NCBI GenBank assembly: GCA_011050675.1
Contig: DRFI01000030.1
Coordinates: 1-64,000, forward strand
DNA length: 64,000 nt
Source of the DNA: Maribacter sp.
Lineage (GTDB): Bacteria > Bacteroidota > Bacteroidia > Flavobacteriales > Flavobacteriaceae
Direction: 5' to 3'
Shown here: piece after piece, positions 6,365-15,440 of the stretch
How positions within the stretch are numbered: the stretch's first letter is position 1
Layout of the letters: every line of letters starts with the position of its first letter
Translations under genes and position numbers: made by a program
The notes under the pieces: model-generated
What the model saw: only the letters and a program-made list of their open reading frames with translations
The model's database searches: none
What the model was told of the DNA's origin: nothing

Positions 6365-7495
6365 CTAGGAGTCAAGCGGGTTTTTTATTTTTTTGAAAGT
6401 TGTTGTGGCAACATGTGTATAAATCTCAGTTGTCTTGCTCGAACTATGACCTAATAAAACCTGAATTTGTCTTAAATCAACACCTGCTTCTAATAGATGT
6501 GTTGCAAAACTATGTCTTAACATATGTGGAGTTACAGGAATCTTAATACCCGCTTTTATAGCAGCATTAAGTACAACTTTTCCAATGCTTTGACCTGAAT
6601 ATTGATTGCCGTATAAACCTTCAACAATATATTTTTCTGGTTTGTATTGTTGATAATATTCTCGTAGATCTTTCAATAATGAGTGTGAAAGCAAGGTATA
6701 CCGGTCTTTATTGCCTTTTGCAGCTTCAATCCGTATCAGCATCCTTTTACTATCTATATCGCTGATTTTTAAATTCACCAATTCATTTCTTCGTATTCCA
6801 GAGGAATATAGAAGACTAACAATACATTTGTGTTTTAAGTTATTGGTGTTTGCAATGATGCTGAGAACATCTTCTTTGGAAAGAACTTTAGGCAATTTCT
6901 TTTCTTTTCTAGGTCTTTCTATTTTATAAAACCTATTGGGCATACCTAGAACCGATTCATAATAAAATTTTATACTATTGATAGCTGAATTGATATAGGC
7001 ATTGGATTTGTCTTCTTGAATTAATTTCAAGATATAACCTCTAACATCACTTTCATTAATAGATATTAAATCTTTAGTGTTGTAGTAATTTATGAATGTT
7101 TCAAAAGAATTTACATATGTTTTTACTGTGTTATTGGCATATTTCCTCAATTCTAATTTATCTAAATAACTTAAAGGGCAAACACGATATGTTGCTGGAA
7201 GCTCCCTTTTTCTAAACCATGTAATATCGATTGTCTCGTTATGTTCTTTGGCAATGTTTCTATCAAAAAAATGGTTACAATTAACCCAAACAACACCATT
7301 GAATATTTTGAATATTTCATCAAGATTTTGTTTGGTGTTCAAAATGTAAGCCATGTTAAAGCTATTGCTCCATTTAACATCTGGTAACTGCTTAACAAGC
7401 GCATGAATAACTTTATCTGTGTTGAATTGCAAACCAATGTAGCGTCTTTCTTGAATTAAAAGATGCTTTAAAGTAACGCTCCTACCTTTTTCCAT
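6365..7495 (-). CDS. Tyrosine recombinase, candidate integrase of the cassette array
   Basis: 376 residues. Residues about 1-105 are an N-terminal extension (RRYIGLQFNTDKVI..., KWSNSFNMAYILN), then a SAM-like core-binding domain (about 108-200) and a catalytic domain with Arg in SSGIRRNELVNLK, Lys in AAKGNKDRYTLL, HMLRHSFATHLLEAG, LGHSSSKTTEIYTHV with the Tyr nucleophile, and a NPLDS tail. It is XerC/D-like and lacks the roughly 30-residue insertion between the Lys and the H-x-x-R boxes that marks IntI integron integrases. Its 3' end faces the array and it is transcribed in the same direction as the cassettes, unlike class 1 integrons. It is the obvious candidate for moving the cassettes. Confidence 0.9.
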   Translation of the reverse strand: MEKGRSVTLKHLLIQERRYIGLQFNTDKVIHALVKQLPDVKWSNSFNMAYILNTKQNLDEIFKIFNGVVWVNCNHFFDRNIAKEHNETIDITWFRKRELPATYRVCPLSYLDKLELRKYANNTVKTYVNSFETFINYYNTKDLISINESDVRGYILKLIQEDKSNAYINSAINSIKFYYESVLGMPNRFYKIERPRKEKKLPKVLSKEDVLSIIANTNNLKHKCIVSLLYSSGIRRNELVNLKISDIDSKRMLIRIEAAKGNKDRYTLLSHSLLKDLREYYQQYKPEKYIVEGLYGNQYSGQSIGKVVLNAAIKAGIKIPVTPHMLRHSFATHLLEAGVDLRQIQVLLGHSSSKTTEIYTHVATTTFKKIKNPLDS

Positions 7496-7540
7496 GGTTT
7501 TTTTAGCAATCTACTTGATACAATTGATTTAATCGTACCT

Positions 7541-7568
7541 TATACGAATAGGATACGTATAGTATACT
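7541..7568. promoter_or_regulatory. Inverted repeats in divergent promoter region
   Basis: Between the divergent recombinase (start 7495) and zinc-ribbon gene (start 7584) lies TATACG (7541-7546) and its inverse CGTATA (7556-7561), overlapped by the palindrome AGTATACT (7561-7568). This could be an operator controlling both genes. No clear TAnnTTTG box could be fixed. Confidence 0.35.
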
Positions 7569-7583
7569 GTTAAATCTTTTATT

Positions 7584-7982
7584 ATGAGAATTTATAAGGA
7601 ATGTCTTCATTGTAGTAAAGAATTAAGAGGTAGGACGGATAAGAAATTTTGCGATCCTCAATGTAAAAGTGCCTATCAATACCAAATTGAAAAGCAAAAT
7701 CCTGAGCGCTTTTATAATAAGGTTGATAATCAATTAAAATTGAACCGTAAGTTACTTAAGGAGTATAATAAAGGAGGCAAGGTTACAATAAGAAGCAATG
7801 TTTTGCTAGAATTAGGATTTAATCCAAATTTCTTTACACATTATTGGAAAAATCAAAATGGACAAGTTTATTTTTTTATATATGAGTATGGTTTTTTAAT
7901 TAGGAAAGAAAATGGTAAAGAAAAATATATTTTAATTTTATGGCAAGATTATATGACTAAGGATACGAAATCTACTAACTGA
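7584..7982 (+). CDS. Zinc-ribbon protein of unknown function
   Basis: 132 residues. The N-terminus has a treble-clef/zinc-ribbon motif, C-x2-C (ECLHC) and C-x3-C (KFCDPQC), of the sort found in small flavobacterial FCS-type or DUF2116-like proteins. The remainder (PERFYNKVDNQLKLNRKLLKEYNKGGKVTIRS... then aromatic strands) is typical of a conserved hypothetical family found near integrases in Flavobacteriia. It is divergent from the array recombinase and shares its 88-base promoter region, so it may regulate it; this is inference. DNA binding is plausible but unproven. Confidence 0.75.
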   Translation: MRIYKECLHCSKELRGRTDKKFCDPQCKSAYQYQIEKQNPERFYNKVDNQLKLNRKLLKEYNKGGKVTIRSNVLLELGFNPNFFTHYWKNQNGQVYFFIYEYGFLIRKENGKEKYILILWQDYMTKDTKSTN

Positions 7983-8028
7983 AGTGTTAGTTTTTTTTGA
8001 TGTATAAAGAACAACTAATTATTGAAGT

Positions 8029-8451
8029 TTATTTATAAATTATATTACCTGTAACTATATCAAAATATGCTTGTCTCCCATGAATATCCCTTCTCATATT
8101 TTTTACTAAAAAATATCTTGATTTAAGAAATGCTTTTAAATCTTCAATATCTTTTTTAGTAGCAGGTTTGTTAGCATAGGGGGTTACAAAATCTTTTGCC
8201 AACTCTACAGCAGCAACTCCTACAGCAGCATTTGCAATTCCCGCTAGAGACATTTTTTCTTGTAGACTTGGCTTTTCTGCTATAATAGGTTCCTCATCTT
8301 TAGAGTTTGCAACTGGCACTTTCAATTCTTGAATTGGTTGATTATTTTTCCAATTGAGACTTCTACAAGAGTTACTACAAAATTTTTGCGCACCTCTTCT
8401 TTTTGGGATGTAGTCATCACCACAATACTTGCAAATTTCAGTTTTTATCAT
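8029..8451 (-). CDS. Zinc-ribbon protein with hydrophobic segment
   Basis: 140 residues. N-terminal zinc motif EICKYCGDDY...KFCSNSC, close in pattern to that of the protein at 7584-7982. A linker is followed by an alanine-rich hydrophobic stretch (MSLAGIANAAVGVAAVELAKDFV, about residues 66-90) that could be a membrane helix, and a conserved-looking tail RRDIHGRQAYFDIVTGNIIY. It is the last gene of the set 10544-8029 led by the phage-type integrase. Function unknown; membership of the integrative element is inferred. Confidence 0.7.
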   Translation of the reverse strand: MIKTEICKYCGDDYIPKRRGAQKFCSNSCRSLNWKNNQPIQELKVPVANSKDEEPIIAEKPSLQEKMSLAGIANAAVGVAAVELAKDFVTPYANKPATKKDIEDLKAFLKSRYFLVKNMRRDIHGRQAYFDIVTGNIIYK

Positions 8452-8489
8452 AATTATGCGTAAATTAAACGTTTAATTTACGCATAATT
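8452..8489. repeat. Perfect 38-bp palindrome filling an intergenic gap
   Basis: Each arm is 19 bases beginning AATTATGCGTAAATTAAAC; the inverse follows without a spacer. It spans exactly from the base after the start codon of the zinc-ribbon gene (8451) to the stop codon of the upstream gene (8489-8491). No U-tract follows, so it is not a standard terminator. It may be an operator, an RNA hairpin for attenuation, or a recombination site. Confidence 0.75.
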
Positions 8490-9238
8490 TATTTAAGTAC
8501 TTTTGAATCAATATTGAAAATACGTTTTAATAAAATCGTTTCTGCCTCAGAATCAGAAATAAGAGGTTGTTTTTTATTTTTGCTGTCCTGTGTTTTCTTA
8601 TTTGTAGAAGTGGGAAGGTTTTCATGCAGCTCTTCTTGTAAATTTGAAACTCCAGGTATTACATTTTGTTTATCCCTAGTATAAAAAAGCTTGGATACAT
8701 GAGGGAAAGATGACTCTAACGATTTTCCGATATTAAAATTACCTTTCGGCAAAGATTGCATATCGGGATAAAACTGTTTTAGAATAGTTTCAAAATGTGA
8801 CTTGTGAAAATTATATTGGAGTTTAAACAAACCTAGAATAGTATCCTCTTGAGGAAGTATTTGGGTTATATTTTTATTTAGCCAATTTGTAATAAAATAT
8901 AAGCACTCAGCCTGTTCGTAATATAATTCTAGAAGGTAATTAAATTCCTGTGCATTGGAATTTGCTTTTGCATTTAATAATTGACGAGTACTTTTTTTTA
9001 ATGTGCTGCCTTTAAGTATTATCATGCTATTGTCCCTGGCTAATTCATAGCGTGTAGGTCCCTTGTAATAATCTATTATCAATATTTTATTACGAAGTTT
9101 TTCGAATTCTATTTCATTATGGTTTTCTAAGAATTCATTTGAAACTTCATCATCGGGGATGAAAAATAATAGCTCTTCCCACAGCTTTGAGATCAGGTTC
9201 TTGTACAATAGTTCCAAAGAGGTATTATTCATGTACAT
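8489..9238 (-). CDS. Hypothetical protein next to integrase
   Basis: 249 residues, mostly helical and hydrophilic. Residues about 100-170 contain LLELYYEQAECLYFITNWLNKN and LQYNFHKSHFETILKQFYPD; the C-terminal third is low complexity (NLPTSTNKKTQDSKNKKQ) followed by EAETILLKRIFNIDSKVLK. I recognise no family. The first 14 bases overlap the 3' end of the integrase gene, pointing to translational coupling; ATG 9238 or the second Met (9232) may be used. Proteins in this position are often accessory to flavobacterial integrases, but the role is unknown. Confidence 0.7.
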   Translation of the reverse strand: MYMNNTSLELLYKNLISKLWEELLFFIPDDEVSNEFLENHNEIEFEKLRNKILIIDYYKGPTRYELARDNSMIILKGSTLKKSTRQLLNAKANSNAQEFNYLLELYYEQAECLYFITNWLNKNITQILPQEDTILGLFKLQYNFHKSHFETILKQFYPDMQSLPKGNFNIGKSLESSFPHVSKLFYTRDKQNVIPGVSNLQEELHENLPTSTNKKTQDSKNKKQPLISDSEAETILLKRIFNIDSKVLK

Positions 9239-10544
9239 TTTTTAACATTGTTGAGTAATCTTCGGGAAGTTCGGCATCTATATCCCTTAAATATTTTTCT
9301 AAGGCCGTCATGGAAGAATGGCCTGTGATCAACATCAGCTTACTTTTAGCCTCAAAAGGGGAGGAGTCCTTCATTAAAGCTCTATAAACCTTTGTAATGT
9401 AGGTGTGTCTAAAACTATATAGCCCATAATTTATTCCTAATTTAAAATGCTCTTTAACGACTTTTCTAAAGCGTTTACTGAAATAGTCTCGCCTATTATC
9501 TACAAGGGTATCCCATTCGCTACCAATTTTTTCCGGTGTAAATAAAACGGCTTCTTTATCCAGTTTCGTAAGGTCTGGCAATTCCATCCACAATAACTCT
9601 GGTATTATTTTGGTCTTTAATGGACTGTTCTTAGCTTTGAATTGAACTCTTTTGTTTTCGATATCAATATCTTTTACTTTAAGTCGACAGACTTCTATAG
9701 GGCGTAAAAAGTTATAGGCAATAAATTTAATGTAGAGTAATAAAATCGGGTCGTGAACTTCTAGGTAATCAAAAATCTCTTCTTGAATATTCTGGGAATA
9801 TGTTTTATTCCGTTCTGGTATGGATTTTAAGTTAGGTATTTTCTTTATAAAATTTTGTTCTATAATTTCATTATCGACGAGTACTTGGATAATACTACTT
9901 AGATCGGACTTGTAATTATTTCTTGTACGAGCACTATTTCTGTGTAAAACATCGTTTAAGAATCCTACAACAAGCTTTTTGTTAAGCTCAGGTATGAATT
10001 TTATTTCGGGGTGATTAATTGAAAGCCATTCTAATAGGTTCTTTATTTTGCTTTCATAATCCCTTTTGGTACTAGGGCTTACCAATTTTTCTTTTAGCTT
10101 CATTCCAAAATCAAAAGCTTCTTTAACGGTCATTGATGTATTCTCCGGCAGTGGTGCGGGTTTTTCTAAATTATTATTGGTTAGATCGGCAGGAACTGCA
10201 ATATTGTTTTTTCGATGTAAACTTTGGTGTAATTCTAAGTTATCGGAATAAGGATCATAACCTTGGTTCAGTAGTCTTAATAAAACTTTTCTATAGATGA
10301 CCAAAACGGACATTCTATCTTCCTTGGTCTTATATTTATTTGCGTCCCCGTAGAAAGGAGTCTGGCGCTTTAATTTTCCACTTTTGGGGTCCCGAAAAGA
10401 AAAATAGACATACCAGCGTTTTTTCAAATCGCCGTTGGCAGAATATATTTTAGGGATGGAAAAGTTTCTTTTTACAGACAAATCGTATGCACTTTCGTAT
10501 TCATTTTCGTATTCAAAGGTAACTAACTCCTTAAAATTAGGCAT
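9225..10544 (-). CDS. Phage-type tyrosine integrase at tRNA-fMet
   Basis: 439 residues. An N-terminal Arm-type/SAM-like region includes KKRWYVYFSFRDPKSGKLKRQ, then a core-binding domain (about 135-235) and a catalytic domain with Arg in YNFLRPIEVCRLKVKDID, SFRHTYITKVYRA (first His replaced by Tyr-Ser), TGHSSMTALEKYLRDID with the Tyr nucleophile. It lies 54 bases from the 3' end of tRNA-fMet, the classic place for an integrase that uses the tRNA as attachment site. It heads an apparent operon with the genes at 8489 and 8029. It is not closely similar to the recombinase at 6365-7495. Confidence 0.9.
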   Translation of the reverse strand: MPNFKELVTFEYENEYESAYDLSVKRNFSIPKIYSANGDLKKRWYVYFSFRDPKSGKLKRQTPFYGDANKYKTKEDRMSVLVIYRKVLLRLLNQGYDPYSDNLELHQSLHRKNNIAVPADLTNNNLEKPAPLPENTSMTVKEAFDFGMKLKEKLVSPSTKRDYESKIKNLLEWLSINHPEIKFIPELNKKLVVGFLNDVLHRNSARTRNNYKSDLSSIIQVLVDNEIIEQNFIKKIPNLKSIPERNKTYSQNIQEEIFDYLEVHDPILLLYIKFIAYNFLRPIEVCRLKVKDIDIENKRVQFKAKNSPLKTKIIPELLWMELPDLTKLDKEAVLFTPEKIGSEWDTLVDNRRDYFSKRFRKVVKEHFKLGINYGLYSFRHTYITKVYRALMKDSSPFEAKSKLMLITGHSSMTALEKYLRDIDAELPEDYSTMLKNVHE

Positions 10545-10575
10545 AAAAAAACGGTTTAGCGAAAACTAAACCGTT
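10544..10575 (-). terminator. Terminator of tRNA-fMet
   Basis: Stem AACGGTTTAG (10550-10559), loop of six, and its inverse (10566-10575). On the minus strand it is followed by a run of seven T (10543-10549 side), so it ends tRNA transcription right at the start codon of the integrase. Confidence 0.8.
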
Positions 10576-10598
10576 GTTTTTAAATACTTTAAACTTAG

Positions 10599-10671
<73 letters not shown>

Positions 10672-10864
10672 ATATGGGTTTTTATCTCACTTGTTTTGCA
10701 ACTTCAGGTCATTAGGCTGACGAGATAAAGGTGCGCTACTATTTGTAGCGGGCTGCAAATATACAATACATTTTCTCAATATTCAAAACTTATTTGAATA
10801 ATCTTTTTGGGAGCATTATCTATTAAAATACATTTAATCCATAACTTCGGTTTTTTGCAATATT

Positions 10865-12229
10865 ATGGATACAATTAATGACTTTATAGCCAGTGCACTA
10901 CCGTATACGGAGTGGCCAATGTTTCTTTTGTTAATAGGAGGCGGACTCTTTCTTGTTTTCTATTCCAAACTTATGCCATATCGGTATTTTGGTCATGCTA
11001 TAGCAATAACTGCGGGTAAATACGATAACAAAGATTCAAAAGGTGATGTGAGTTCTTTTCAGGCGCTTTCTGCTGCGGTTGCTGCTACCGTAGGCTTAGG
11101 AAATATTTCTGGAGTAGCAATTGCTATTCATGATGGAGGACCCGGCGTTGTTTTTTGGATTTGGATGACAGCCTTAATAGGTATGTGTATTAAGTTCTAT
11201 TCTTGTAGTTTGGCAATAATGTATAGGGGTACTGATTCTGAAGGAAAGTTACAAGGTGGTCCTATGTATTACATCACAAAAGGGCTGGGAGAGAAAGCGC
11301 GTCCGTTAGCAATATTCTTTGCTGTTTGTGGTTTGTTCGGTTTTTTAGGAGTGTTTACCGCAAATCAATTTACAGAAACATTTATGAGTGTTGTAGACCC
11401 TGGTACAACATTAATTGAAATGAGTGATCAGAATTGGAAATGGACCATAGGTATAGTTTTAGCAGTCATAACATCTTTAGTAATTTTCGGAGGGCTATCA
11501 AATATAGCTAAAGTTGCTTCGACGATAGTGCCTTTTATGGTGGCATTGTACTTAGTTGCGGTAATTGTAGTTATGGCTTTAAATTCAGAACAAATACTAC
11601 CATCCTTGAAAATGATTATCACAGAGGCTTGGAACTTTAAATCATTAGCGACTGGGGGATTTTGGGGTCTTGTTATTATAGGTGTGCGTAGGGCTATGTT
11701 TTCTAATGAGGCTGGTTTAGGTAGTGCTCCAATGTATCATGGGCAATCTAAGAATGACGAACCTATTCGTGAGGGCTTGGTGGCTATGTTAGGTCCATTT
11801 ATTGATACTATATTGGTTTGTACGTTTACAGCAATAGTTATTATTTTAAGTGGTGCATATTTAGAGGATTCTAGTGGTATTGTCATGACATTGTCCGCAT
11901 TTGAGAGAACATTGTTTGGATGGGGAGACATTCTATTAATGGTAATTGTAACAGCTTTTGCATTATCAACTCTTTTTACATATTCTTATTACGGGGTTAA
12001 ATCATTGTCTTTTTTAACCAATGCTAAAATTGGTAGATTTTACAATTGGTATTTTGTAATTATGATTGTATTCGCAGCAGTGGCTTCATTAGATCTTGTG
12101 AAGAATTTAATCGATTTGTCTTATGCTCTTATGGTGATACCCAATATGATTGCCGTACTTTTGTTGGCTCCAAAGGTAAATGTGGAATTGAAGAAATACA
12201 TAATAAAGTTAAAGGATGGCAGATCATAA
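10865..12229 (+). CDS. Sodium:alanine symporter family protein (AGCS)
   Basis: 454 residues with about ten to eleven membrane helices. Family signatures are FQALSAAVAATVGLGNISGVAIAI near residues 64-87, GGPMYYI, and the region RRAMFSNEAGLGSAPMYHG in the second half. AGCS carriers import alanine or glycine with sodium (or protons) across the inner membrane. The length is normal. The gene begins at ATG 10865 and its last 14 bases overlap era, so the two are probably transcribed together. A GTPase of ribosome assembly next to this transporter says nothing of the substrate. Confidence 0.9.
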   Translation: MDTINDFIASALPYTEWPMFLLLIGGGLFLVFYSKLMPYRYFGHAIAITAGKYDNKDSKGDVSSFQALSAAVAATVGLGNISGVAIAIHDGGPGVVFWIWMTALIGMCIKFYSCSLAIMYRGTDSEGKLQGGPMYYITKGLGEKARPLAIFFAVCGLFGFLGVFTANQFTETFMSVVDPGTTLIEMSDQNWKWTIGIVLAVITSLVIFGGLSNIAKVASTIVPFMVALYLVAVIVVMALNSEQILPSLKMIITEAWNFKSLATGGFWGLVIIGVRRAMFSNEAGLGSAPMYHGQSKNDEPIREGLVAMLGPFIDTILVCTFTAIVIILSGAYLEDSSGIVMTLSAFERTLFGWGDILLMVIVTAFALSTLFTYSYYGVKSLSFLTNAKIGRFYNWYFVIMIVFAAVASLDLVKNLIDLSYALMVIPNMIAVLLLAPKVNVELKKYIIKLKDGRS

Positions 12230-13100
12230 AGCAGGCTTTGTAAATATTATAGGAAACCCTAATGTGGGTAAATCTACTTTGATGAATGCTTTTGTAGGTG
12301 AGAAATTATCTATCATAACCTCAAAGGCACAGACAACAAGACATCGTATTTTAGGTATAGTAAACGGAGATGATTTTCAGATGATCTTATCCGATACACC
12401 TGGTATTATTAAACCTGCGTATCAACTTCAAAGTAGTATGATGGACTTTGTGAGGTCAGCTTTTGAAGATGCAGATGTGCTTTTGTATATGGTTGAGATA
12501 GGAGAGAAGGCTTTAAAAGATGAAGCCTTCTTTGAGAAAATAAAGAACAGTAAAATTCCTGTTTTATTACTTTTGAATAAAGTAGATACTACTACACAAG
12601 AATTATTGGAAGAGCAGGTTCAATACTGGCAAGAGATGTTGCCAAGTGTAGAGCTACATCCAATTTCAGCATTATCTAATTTTAATGTTAAAGGGGTATT
12701 TGAGCGTATTATTGAATTGTTACCTAAATCGCCAGCATATTATCCTAAAGACCAATTAACAGATAAACCAGAACGTTTCTTTGTAAATGAAACTATTCGC
12801 GAGAAAATCTTATTGAATTATAAAAAGGAAATTCCTTACGCGGTCGAAATAGAAACCGAGGAGTTTTTCGAAGATGAAGACATCATTCGCATGCGTGCGG
12901 TGATTATGGTAGAGCGTGATTCTCAAAAAGGAATTATAATTGGTCATAAAGGTGCAGCTTTAAAAAAAGTTGGTGTTGAGTCTAGAAAAGATTTGGAAAA
13001 ATTCTTTGGCAAACAGGTGCATATAGAGCTGTACGTAAAAGTGAATAAAAATTGGAGAAGCAATGCTCGTCAATTAAAGCGCTTTGGGTACAATAAATAA
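12216..13100 (+). CDS. era: GTPase Era
   Basis: 294 residues. G1 motif GNPNVGKST (13-21), G3 SDTPG near residue 60, G4 LNKVD near 122, and a C-terminal KH domain with GIIIGHKGAALKKVG and the end KNWRSNARQLKRFGY. Era binds 16S rRNA near its 3' end and takes part in 30S ribosome assembly at the membrane-associated pool. Length is normal. The start overlaps the symporter gene by 14 bases. Confidence 0.97.
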   Translation: MADHKAGFVNIIGNPNVGKSTLMNAFVGEKLSIITSKAQTTRHRILGIVNGDDFQMILSDTPGIIKPAYQLQSSMMDFVRSAFEDADVLLYMVEIGEKALKDEAFFEKIKNSKIPVLLLLNKVDTTTQELLEEQVQYWQEMLPSVELHPISALSNFNVKGVFERIIELLPKSPAYYPKDQLTDKPERFFVNETIREKILLNYKKEIPYAVEIETEEFFEDEDIIRMRAVIMVERDSQKGIIIGHKGAALKKVGVESRKDLEKFFGKQVHIELYVKVNKNWRSNARQLKRFGYNK

Positions 13101-13331
13101 TTAAACAACCACTATATCTAAATTAGATTTAATTTTTTTGATAGAAGTTGAATAAGTTGATATTGTCCTGAAATTTTAGGAAAGACTAGTTATCAGGTGA
13201 TTGTTTAATTCCACCTTCTTTTATTGATCTTTATCATAAAATTATTATCTCAAATGGAGTTTTAATTCTTCATTTTGACAATAAAAGACTATTTTTGATT
13301 CATCGATAAACTGTTTAAAAAATCCGATGAA
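13101..13331. other. Intergenic region between era and acetyltransferase gene
   Basis: 231 AT-rich bases with no open frame of note, no rRNA or tRNA, and no strong hairpin. TATTTTTG (13290-13297) matches the -7 box TAnnTTTG and is a possible promoter for the next gene, but a TTG at the right distance is missing. Confidence 0.4.
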
Positions 13332-14063
13332 ATGCAAAATGTAATCATTTTTGGTGCCTCCGGCCATGGTAGTGTTGTTTTGGATTGTTTGGAAAAAGAA
13401 GGTAAATACAATGTTATTGGCTTCGTAGATTCTTTTAAGGAGAAGGGTTCTCGAATTAGCGGATATCAGGTTTTGGGTAGTGAAGTAGATTTACCCTATT
13501 TGATAAGTAGATTTAATATTGTAGGAGGCTTAGTTGCAATTGGTGACAATTGGACTAGAAAATTAATTGTTGATAGAATTTCTAAAGTTGTTCCTGAATT
13601 TAATTTTATTAATACTATACACCCAAAAGCTATTTTGGGTAAAGATATTTTGTTAGGATGTGGAAACGTATTTATGCCTGGGGCAATAGTAAATGCAAAT
13701 TCCATTATTCATGATTTTTGTATTATTAACACCAATTCATCTCTTGGTCATGATGGTATAATGGATTCATATTCAAGTTTGGCACCATCTGTTTGTACAG
13801 GTGGAAGTTTAAAGTTAGGAAGATTTTCTGCTATTAGTTTAGGGGTGAATATAATTAATGGTATTGAAATAGGTCAACATTCTGTTATAGGTGCTGGCTC
13901 TCTTGTTGTGGATCATTTTGGCGATAATATTGTGGCATACGGATCGCCTGCAAGAATTATTCGAAAAAGAGCTATTGGTGAACCTTATTTATATACGCCT
14001 AAAAAACAACAATTTTTCAAATTAGATAGATTTGATGAGATTCAATCAGATCTCTCCATTTAA
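13332..14063 (+). CDS. NeuD/PglD-like sugar O- or N-acyltransferase
   Basis: 243 residues. The N-terminal Rossmann-like part has FGASGHGSVVLDCLEKEGKYNVIGFVD; the C-terminal half is a left-handed beta-helix of hexapeptide repeats (LGKDILLGCGNVFMPGAIVNANSII, LGRFSAISLGVNIINGIEIGQHSVIGAGSLVV), with His in SSLGHD, the likely catalytic base. Such enzymes acetylate amino sugars or sialic acids for surface glycans, using acetyl-CoA. The length is a little longer than usual, with a 20-residue tail. No other glycan genes are beside it. Confidence 0.85.
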   Translation: MQNVIIFGASGHGSVVLDCLEKEGKYNVIGFVDSFKEKGSRISGYQVLGSEVDLPYLISRFNIVGGLVAIGDNWTRKLIVDRISKVVPEFNFINTIHPKAILGKDILLGCGNVFMPGAIVNANSIIHDFCIINTNSSLGHDGIMDSYSSLAPSVCTGGSLKLGRFSAISLGVNIINGIEIGQHSVIGAGSLVVDHFGDNIVAYGSPARIIRKRAIGEPYLYTPKKQQFFKLDRFDEIQSDLSI

Positions 14064-14069
14064 GTTATA

Positions 14070-14099
14070 TTGTAATTGCGACTATAAGTACTACCTTTG
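14070..14099 (+). promoter_or_regulatory. Candidate der promoter
   Basis: TTG at 14070-14072 and TACCTTTG at 14092-14099 fit the Bacteroidota sigma pattern TTG/TAnnTTTG with 19 bases between; der starts 15 bases downstream. Confidence 0.55.
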
Positions 14100-14114
14100 C
14101 AGCAAATTTAAGCT

Positions 14115-15419
14115 ATGGGTGCTATTGTTGCCATTGTAGGGAGACCTAATGTAGGAAAATCAACATTTTTTAATCGATTAATTCAAAGACGCGAGGCCAT
14201 TGTTGATGCAGTTAGTGGTGTTACGCGTGATCGTCATTATGGTAAAAGTGATTGGAACGGAAAGGAGTTTTCAATTATTGATACCGGTGGATATGTAGTT
14301 GGTAGTGATGATGTTTTCGAAAAGGAAATCGATAAGCAAGTAGAGTTGGCAATAGAAGAAGCCGATGCTATTATCTTTATGGTTGATGTTGAGACCGGAG
14401 TAACCGGTATGGATGAAGATGTAGCCAAATTATTAAGACGAGTTAAAAAGCCTGTTTTTTTAGCTGTCAATAAAGTTGATAATGCTAAGAGGGCAGAAGA
14501 TGCTGTTGAATTCTACTCTTTAGGTTTAGGTGAGTTTTACACCTTATCTAGTATAAATGGAGGTGGAACTGGGGAGTTATTAGATGATTTGGTTGAGAAA
14601 CTACCAGATATTATAGAAGAAAAAAGTGAATTACCAAGATTTGCCGTTGTTGGTAGACCAAATGCAGGTAAATCTTCTTTCATTAATGCACTAATTGGTG
14701 AGGATAGATATATAGTAACTGATATTGCTGGTACTACTAGAGATAGTATTGATACTAAATATAATCGATTCGGATTTGAATTTAACCTCGTAGATACTGC
14801 AGGAATTCGCCGTAAAGCTAAGGTAAAGGAAGATTTAGAATTTTATTCCGTAATGCGCTCGGTAAGAGCTATAGAGCATTGCGATGTCTGTATTTTATTA
14901 TTAGATGCGACAAGAGGTTTTGATGGTCAGGTAGAGAATATCTTCTGGTTGGCACAACGAAATCATAAGGGTATAGTTATTCTTGTGAACAAGTGGGATT
15001 TAGTAGAAGAAAAGGAAACCAATACAATTAAGCACTACACTGATAAAATTAAAAAAGCTATTGAGCCATTTACAGATGTGCCAATTCTTTTTGTTTCTGT
15101 ACTTACTAAACAACGTATTTTTAAGGCTATAGAAACTGCTGTAGAGGTTTATAATAAAAGAAATAAGAAAATAATTACTAGAAAATTCAATGAGACGATG
15201 TTGCCGATAATAGAAAATTATCCGCCACCGGCTTATAAAGGTAAATTCGTTAAAATCAAATTCTGTACGCAATTACCAACTCCGTATCCACAATTTGCAT
15301 TCTTCTGTAACTTGCCACAGTATGTACGCGATCCTTACAAGCGTTATCTTGAAAATAAGATTCGTGAAGAATATGATTTCTCTGGAGTACCGATTACGGT
15401 ATTTATGAGGAAGAAGTAA
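14115..15419 (+). CDS. der: GTPase Der (EngA)
   Basis: 434 residues with two tandem G domains and a KH-like end. First domain: GRPNVGKST (8-16), DTGGYV, VNKVDNA; second: GRPNAGKSS near 181, [30 protein letters not shown]-terminal KH-like domain [27 protein letters not shown]. Der acts in 50S subunit assembly. Normal length. Followed by a terminator at 15441-15490. Confidence 0.97.
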   Translation: MGAIVAIVGRPNVGKSTFFNRLIQRREAIVDAVSGVTRDRHYGKSDWNGKEFSIIDTGGYVVGSDDVFEKEIDKQVELAIEEADAIIFMVDVETGVTGMDEDVAKLLRRVKKPVFLAVNKVDNAKRAEDAVEFYSLGLGEFYTLSSINGGGTGELLDDLVEKLPDIIEEKSELPRFAVVGRPNAGKSSFINALIGEDRYIVTDIAGTTRDSIDTKYNRFGFEFNLVDTAGIRRKAKVKEDLEFYSVMRSVRAIEHCDVCILLLDATRGFDGQVENIFWLAQRNHKGIVILVNKWDLVEEKETNTIKHYTDKIKKAIEPFTDVPILFVSVLTKQRIFKAIETAVEVYNKRNKKIITRKFNETMLPIIENYPPPAYKGKFVKIKFCTQLPTPYPQFAFFCNLPQYVRDPYKRYLENKIREEYDFSGVPITVFMRKK

Positions 15420-15440
15420 TTTTTAGAAATTATAAGTTAG

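Noticed and set aside
9225..10544. This integrase as the enzyme of the cassette array
   Set aside because: It sits at the tRNA with its own gene set and is separated from the array by the other recombinase, whose 3' end directly adjoins the first cassette.
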